Assembly (NCBI GenBank): GCA_947499925.1 | Contig: CANMQR010000004.1 | Coordinates: forward strand, 1-11,375 | DNA: 11,375 nt | Reading direction: 5' to 3' | Source of the DNA: Neisseriaceae bacterium | GTDB lineage: Bacteria; Pseudomonadota; Gammaproteobacteria; Burkholderiales; UBA11063 | Shown: positions 7,572 through 11,375 of the stretch, in pieces | How the letters are laid out: every line of letters starts with the position of its first letter | Numbering within the stretch: position 1 is the first letter of the stretch | The notes under the pieces: model-generated | The model's input: only the letters and a program-made list of their open reading frames with translations | Databases searched by the model: none | Told to the model about the DNA's origin: nothing | Made by a program: the position numbers and the translations under genes

Positions 7572-8464
7572 CTATGAAAGCAATTATCGCTATTACTGGA
7601 GCTACTGGTTTTATTGCTAGGCAGTTACAAAAGCATTATAGTGATAGGTTTGAGTTTATTTTAATCTCGCATAAAAGTAATCAAAGCAGTTATAGTTTTG
7701 ATGATATCAAAGCTAATCCAATGCTTTTGTCAAAAGCTGTAGCAGTAATTCACTTAAGTGGTGCTAATATTGGAGATAAACGTTGGAGTGAGAAACGAAA
7801 ACAAGAAATTTTAGATAGTCGTATAAAAACAACCAAGCTTTTGGTATCTATTCTTAACCAATTACCTAATAAACCTGATTTACTATGTGCTAGTGCAATT
7901 GGTATTTATCCAGAAGATAATCAAATATATAGCGAATATGCTAAGTTAGATTATAACCATTATACCAATTTTAGTGAAGAGATAACTAAGAAATGGGAAA
8001 GTTCCACATTTGGTTACTCTGGGCGTGTAGTTAATATGCGTTTTGGAGTAGTATTATCGGGGTATGGTGGAGCCTTAGATAAGATATTATTACCTTTCAA
8101 ACTAGGCGTTGGTAGTGGTATTAGTGATGGATCTTGGCCTTTTTGTTATATTAGTATAATTGACTTATGTAATGCAATTGGTTTTTTAATTGATAAGCGT
8201 GATATTACTGGTGCGATTAATCTGGTATCGCCAGAAATTATTCGTTATAAAGATTTAATTAATGCAATTAGTCAGGTATATAAAAAACGTTGTTGGTTTA
8301 ATTTACCTAAGTTTGTTATTAAGCTATTATTTGGGCAAATGGGTGGTGAATTGTTACTATCAGGGCAAAAGGTAGTCCCCATGAAGCTTCAAGAACAGAA
8401 TTTTAAATTTACTCACTCTAATATTGAGTCATGTTTAAAAGATATTAAATTAGCTAGAATATAA
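7568..8464 (+). CDS. YfcH/TIGR01777-type epimerase-like SDR protein
   Basis: Extended short-chain dehydrogenase/reductase of the TIGR01777 group (E. coli YfcH, plant SulA-like); the reaction is not established. The nucleotide-binding turn is ITGATGFIA (9-17), followed by HLSGANIGDKRWSEKRKQEILDSR (62-85), which is a signature of this group. ASAIGIYPED (108-117) carries the tyrosine of the SDR site at 114. MRFGVVLSGYGGAL (157-170) and SWPFCYISIIDL (189-200) follow. The C-terminal DUF1731-like segment is LLFGQMGGELLLSGQKVVPMKL (253-274). Length 298 is usual. Alanine replaces the third glycine of the canonical GxxGxxG turn. ATG 7568 overlaps the leuA stop by four bases (ATGA); ATG 7574 is a possible second start, and neither has a strong ribosome binding site, which suggests coupling to leuA. 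The 3' end overlaps a convergent gene by 15 bases. Confidence 0.88.
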   Translation: MTMKAIIAITGATGFIARQLQKHYSDRFEFILISHKSNQSSYSFDDIKANPMLLSKAVAVIHLSGANIGDKRWSEKRKQEILDSRIKTTKLLVSILNQLPNKPDLLCASAIGIYPEDNQIYSEYAKLDYNHYTNFSEEITKKWESSTFGYSGRVVNMRFGVVLSGYGGALDKILLPFKLGVGSGISDGSWPFCYISIIDLCNAIGFLIDKRDITGAINLVSPEIIRYKDLINAISQVYKKRCWFNLPKFVIKLLFGQMGGELLLSGQKVVPMKLQEQNFKFTHSNIESCLKDIKLARI

Positions 8465-9127
8465 TTCTAATTTAATTTTGTATCCAGTTAAATAGCTAAT
8501 AATGACTAATGGCAATCCACCACCTATTCCTGCTGCTACCCCTGATATTATTCCCCATAAGAATCTATTGTTAATATGTGGTAGCCATATAATTGATAAT
8601 GGTGATGCAATAGTTTCGTATAGTGTGAACAAAAGAGTTATTATGATAATGTCTCGATTATTGATGCTAAGCCTAAGTGTTTGATTGTTAGATGTTTTGA
8701 TTTTAATGCCATAATTAAATAAATGCAAAACAACCCGATATACAATTAAAGTAATACCAACACTAAAGAATGCAGAAACTAAACCTACTATATAATCATT
8801 ATTGGTAAAGTGAGTTACAATTTCTTGTATAAAAAACATGAACATTAATAAAAACCCAGACAATAGACCAATATAAATAGTACCATTAACTTTAATAACC
8901 TCTAGATTCAAGGCTTTCGAACAAAATCTTTTTATTGGGTTTTTAATTAATTTCAAAATCACGAATAGTGCAAATGCTCCTGCACAAAATCCCATCGTAA
9001 GTAAATAGATTGGATTGTTAACAACAATGCTATTTGTTATTGCAACAATTGGTATGGTTAAGATTTCAAGAATAACTAAGAAAATAATTAATTTGAAGTC
9101 TAGTGATAGTTTTATGATAGTCTGCAT
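8450..9127 (-). CDS. Six-helix integral membrane protein of unknown function
   Basis: I do not recognise the family. The 225-residue product has six hydrophobic segments at about 13-31, 40-61, 83-104, 112-134, 159-180 and 190-213. Positive charge is concentrated in the loops after helices 2 (KLIKNPIKRFCSK) and 4 (YGIKIKTS) and at the C-terminus (GYKIK), so both ends are predicted cytoplasmic. The last helix is glycine-rich (SGVAAGIGGGLP), which suggests tight packing. No transporter, enzyme or signal motif is evident. The gene is convergent with the upstream operon, overlapping its last gene by 15 bases, and divergent from the RHS lipoprotein gene. The ATG at 9127 has no clear Shine-Dalgarno motif, so the start is less certain than the frame. 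It is probably real, since no other frame here gives a plausible protein and the positive-inside pattern is consistent. Confidence 0.75.
   Translation of the reverse strand: MQTIIKLSLDFKLIIFLVILEILTIPIVAITNSIVVNNPIYLLTMGFCAGAFALFVILKLIKNPIKRFCSKALNLEVIKVNGTIYIGLLSGFLLMFMFFIQEIVTHFTNNDYIVGLVSAFFSVGITLIVYRVVLHLFNYGIKIKTSNNQTLRLSINNRDIIIITLLFTLYETIASPLSIIWLPHINNRFLWGIISGVAAGIGGGLPLVIISYLTGYKIKLELYSS
8455..8469. terminator. Possible weak bidirectional hairpin at the convergent junction
   Basis: TAGAAT and ATTCTA form a perfect 6-base inverted repeat around ATA, spanning the stop codon of the SDR gene and the last codons of the minus-strand gene. An AT-rich tract follows on both sides. The stem has only one G-C pair, so it is a poor classical intrinsic terminator; I list it only because nothing better is visible where the long operon must end. 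Confidence 0.2.
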
Positions 9128-9169
9128 TGTTTTAGCTTAGCCCTAGGAAATATATTATGGGTAGTAACA

Positions 9170-9184
9170 ATCCAAGTATTGGAT
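9170..9184. repeat. Small perfect inverted repeat in the divergent intergenic region
   Basis: ATCCAA, a GTA loop and TTGGAT form a perfect 6-base palindrome just downstream of the candidate minus-strand -10 box. It could be an operator half-site pair or a small hairpin in the 5' leader of the membrane-protein mRNA. Six bases of symmetry can occur by chance in 240 bases of AT-rich DNA. Confidence 0.3.
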
Positions 9185-9190
9185 AGCTAT

Positions 9191-9196
9191 ATTATA
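9191..9196 (-). promoter_or_regulatory. Candidate -10 box for the minus-strand membrane protein gene
   Basis: Read on the minus strand, this is TATAAT, a perfect sigma70 -10 match about 64 bases upstream of the ATG at 9127. I see no good -35 element at 16-18 bases spacing (TGCAGC is the best placed) and no extended TG, so the call is tentative. It lies in the divergent region where a promoter for this gene is expected. Confidence 0.35.
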
Positions 9197-9297
9197 CTAG
9201 CTTAGCTTGATCCGCTGCATAAATAAAAAGCGTACTTTTCAACAATTTACGAGCTGTATGTACCGAGTTCAAGTATATCATGTTTTTACTTACTGTT

Positions 9298-9326
9298 TTG
9301 TGGGGTATTAAGTCTAGCAATATACA
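9298..9326 (+). promoter_or_regulatory. Candidate promoter for the RHS lipoprotein gene
   Basis: TTGTGG (9298-9303) and TATACA (9321-9326) are separated by 17 bases and would start transcription about 35 bases before the ATG at 9369. The matches are 3 of 6 and 4 of 6 to consensus, so this is only the best-placed candidate by eye. Confidence 0.2.
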
Positions 9327-9356
9327 TGCTTAAATAACTTATTCATTAGATTTAAT

Positions 9357-9360
9357 AGGA
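9357..9360 (+). promoter_or_regulatory. Ribosome binding site of the RHS lipoprotein gene
   Basis: AGGA lies eight bases upstream of the ATG at 9369. It supports that start, which also places a lipobox at exactly the expected distance from the N-terminus. Confidence 0.6.
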
Positions 9361-9368
9361 ATAAGAAA

Positions 9369-11375
9369 ATGAAAGTTATAGTAGCAGTATATAGAATTAT
9401 CATATTATCCTTTGTTTTATCAGGTTGTAATTCAAATATCGGTAGTAGTGCTACTGGAGCAACATCAGGCAAAATCGAATCACGAAATATCTCAGTATCG
9501 CAAATAGCAGCTGATGATGCCAATACATCTTATCAAGGGTCACAAGCATATAATAGTTCTCTCTATAGTGGAGAAGACATTAATGGCCAAACTGGTACTT
9601 TGACACTAAGTAAAAGTTTAATCGCTAGTTCTGGTATTACTAAAGCTATGGATCTTAATTTTAATCTAGTGTATTCGAGCTCTAATACTGCATCAGTTGG
9701 AGCTTTTGGGTTGACTAAGGGCTGGGACTTACAACTATCGAAGGTAGTAGGAACTAACTCTGTTAATATTGATGGTAGCAATTATGTTATTGATCCTACA
9801 TGGAGTGATGAAAGTGGCTATAAATCAGGTCTTAAATATATAAATAATCATGCAATTAAGTTTAGTAGTTATTCTATAGATAAAACATTAACTAGCTGTC
9901 CTAGTGCTAATGGCGTACTATATCACTCAATGTATCAAGGAATTGATGGAGCTCATCAGTATTTCGCTGATAATGGCAATTTAATCGCTCGGGATGATAA
10001 AGATGGTAACTGTATTAGCTTTGGTTATATAGCTGGTAAATTACATACTATAGTTGATAGCTATGGGGTAACTTATACTTTGAACTTTAATGATAATGTA
10101 CTAAGTGTGACATCAGCTACTTCTCTAGGTAATAGAGTTATCAAAGTTAATATTGGAACACAAGGTGTAACATCATATACTGATGCTAAAGGCTATGTTA
10201 CATCATATGGCTATAATAGAGATGGACTAATAAATAAAATAAGCTATCCATCTAATCTAGTAACTAATATAAGCTATACCACGCTACCATATATTAGCTG
10301 TAGTAATGGAAGTGGTACTCTTAATGCTGTAGCCAATTTAAGTCATAGCTCAGCTAGTGGTGGAGTACTAAATAGTACGACATATAAGTATGGTGTTGCA
10401 ACTAATGGTGCTAACTTCACCGGATATGGCTTAGGAGGTGGTATTTGTTTAAGTAATAAGAATGATGGCTTAGCTGAAACTAATAACCCTAACTTAAAAT
10501 ATGATGTAACTGTAATTAAGAATGGTAGTAATAATGCTCCTAGCCAAATAAGTCGGGTATATTATAACTTTATACATCTACCAGTTAAGCAAGATAACTT
10601 AGCTAGTGATGCATTCAATGCAGCTGTGTTATCAAGTGTACATTATAGCTATAATATTCCAACTAATCGTACCAATCAAAGAAGTGCTAGCTTTAGTAGT
10701 CCAATAGAACAAGATACCTATCAAGGTAGTACACTAGTTAAAAAGGTAAATACTAGCTATGATAACTATAATCAAGTAACTAGTACTACCGATACAGTAC
10801 TAATGAATTCAGTACTAACACCATTTCAAAATACTAGCACACAATATTATCCAGGAGATTCATATTATCTAGTAGCAGATAGTACTACTACTGACTTAAT
10901 AAACAATGAGACCAAAGAAGAACGTAATACCTTAACACCAGATGGTCATCATATAGGCCAAACTAATACCTTTTATAAAGGTAATGCTTGGAAGAATCTA
11001 AACTATGCTTATGATGCTAATGGACGAATAACTAGTAATACTATGTCATGGTCTGGCAATGTACCAACAGGTAGTGTTAAAAGTAGCAATATGACTGATA
11101 GCTACAGCTATAGTAATGGGATGCTAACTGACAAACAAACTGATGCTCTAAACCATACAACTACAATAGTCCATGATACTACATTACCAGGTGCTCCTAT
11201 CATAAGTAAGACTGATCCTAATGGGAATATTACAACTTATAAATACGATATTGAAGGCAGACAAACACGGGTAACTACACCATTAGGTAATTCAACTACC
11301 ATGAGCTATACTGTTGCAAGTGCTGATAAAGATAATACAGTTACTACAACTGATGCACTGAATCATGTTACAACA
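9369..11375 (+). CDS. YD/RHS-repeat lipoprotein, N-terminal 669 residues (3' end outside window)
   Basis: I translated this frame by eye from ATG 9369 to the last base and found 669 codons without a stop, so the gene continues beyond the window. The N-terminus MKVIVAVYRIIILSFVLSGC is a type II (lipoprotein) signal with lipobox LSGC; Cys20 would be lipidated, placing the protein at the cell envelope. GQTGTLTLSKSL (73-84) and LNFNLVYSSS to GLTKGWDL (96-121) match the N-terminal beta domain seen in RHS, YD-repeat and SpvB-like proteins. YD-type repeats are visible at about 271-294 (TDAKGYVTSYGYNRDG), 546-559 (YAYDANGRIT) and 616-637 (TDPNGNITTYKYDIEGR), with another starting at 660 (TDALNHVTT). 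The composition is rich in Ser, Thr, Asn, Gly and Tyr. Such repeats form beta-shell or fibre structures, sometimes enclosing a C-terminal toxin; no such domain is visible here. The exact role is unknown. Confidence 0.88.
   Translation, partial: MKVIVAVYRIIILSFVLSGCNSNIGSSATGATSGKIESRNISVSQIAADDANTSYQGSQAYNSSLYSGEDINGQTGTLTLSKSLIASSGITKAMDLNFNLVYSSSNTASVGAFGLTKGWDLQLSKVVGTNSVNIDGSNYVIDPTWSDESGYKSGLKYINNHAIKFSSYSIDKTLTSCPSANGVLYHSMYQGIDGAHQYFADNGNLIARDDKDGNCISFGYIAGKLHTIVDSYGVTYTLNFNDNVLSVTSATSLGNRVIKVNIGTQGVTSYTDAKGYVTSYGYNRDGLINKISYPSNLVTNISYTTLPYISCSNGSGTLNAVANLSHSSASGGVLNSTTYKYGVATNGANFTGYGLGGGICLSNKNDGLAETNNPNLKYDVTVIKNGSNNAPSQISRVYYNFIHLPVKQDNLASDAFNAAVLSSVHYSYNIPTNRTNQRSASFSSPIEQDTYQGSTLVKKVNTSYDNYNQVTSTTDTVLMNSVLTPFQNTSTQYYPGDSYYLVADSTTTDLINNETKEERNTLTPDGHHIGQTNTFYKGNAWKNLNYAYDANGRITSNTMSWSGNVPTGSVKSSNMTDSYSYSNGMLTDKQTDALNHTTTIVHDTTLPGAPIISKTDPNGNITTYKYDIEGRQTRVTTPLGNSTTMSYTVASADKDNTVTTTDALNHVTT

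Noticed and set aside
8502..8684. Plus-strand 60-codon frame opposite the membrane-protein gene
   Set aside because: No ribosome binding site is evident and it lies entirely antisense to a plausible six-helix membrane protein.
9241..9285. A stretch containing GAGTTCAAGT that resembles a tRNA T-arm
   Set aside because: The flanking bases do not form a T-stem, and no acceptor, D or anticodon arms can be laid out around it, so it is not a tRNA gene or a convincing fragment.
9314..9781. Two minus-strand frames (9314-9523 and 9563-9781) over the start of the RHS gene
   Set aside because: Both run opposite to a 669-codon uninterrupted frame with ribosome binding site, lipobox and RHS motifs; they have no independent support.
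10860..11375. YD-repeat DNA examined as a possible tandem DNA repeat or CRISPR-like array
   Set aside because: The repeats are loose at the protein level only; no regularly spaced identical DNA units are present.

Overview
The window is AT-rich Gram-negative-looking DNA with Shine-Dalgarno-like sites ahead of several genes. It holds one long plus-strand branched-chain amino acid operon, then a convergent membrane-protein gene, then the first 669 codons of a large YD/RHS-repeat lipoprotein that runs off the right edge. A low-GC gammaproteobacterium (or similar proteobacterium) is my best guess for the host. This rests on base composition, ribosome binding sites and a lipobox protein, so it is weak. 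The ketol-acid reductoisomerase resembles the Bacteroidota-type enzyme, so that single gene is not a safe taxonomic guide.

Positions 1-8464 carry, in order, the 3' part of ilvD, then ilvE, ilvC, leuC, leuD, leuB, leuA and a gene for a YfcH/TIGR01777-type epimerase-like SDR protein. All are on the plus strand. Gaps are 28, 25 and 19 bases in the ilv part; from leuC on, every junction overlaps (1, 8, 4 and 4 bases). IlvC and IlvD make the 2-keto acids of valine and isoleucine. LeuA, LeuCD and LeuB divert 2-ketoisovalerate to 2-ketoisocaproate. IlvE transaminates all three keto acids. Within this pathway only acetolactate synthase (and threonine deaminase) is missing from view; either could lie upstream of the window. 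The SDR gene at the end shares a 4-base ATGA overlap with leuA, so it is probably translationally coupled although its function is unknown.

Positions 8450-9127 hold a minus-strand gene for an unrecognised six-helix membrane protein, whose 3' end overlaps the SDR gene by 15 bases. A 241-base divergent intergenic region (9128-9368) follows, with a good -10 box on the minus strand, a small perfect inverted repeat and a 9-base direct repeat.

Positions 9369-11375 are an uninterrupted reading frame for a lipoprotein with a lipobox at Cys20, an RHS-type N-terminal domain and the beginning of YD repeats. Its leucine codon use differs visibly from the operon's. This is the most accessory-looking gene here; its C-terminal end, where RHS proteins often carry a variable toxin or effector domain, is not in the window. 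I see no RNA genes, CRISPR array, insertion sequence or clearly novel multi-gene system.
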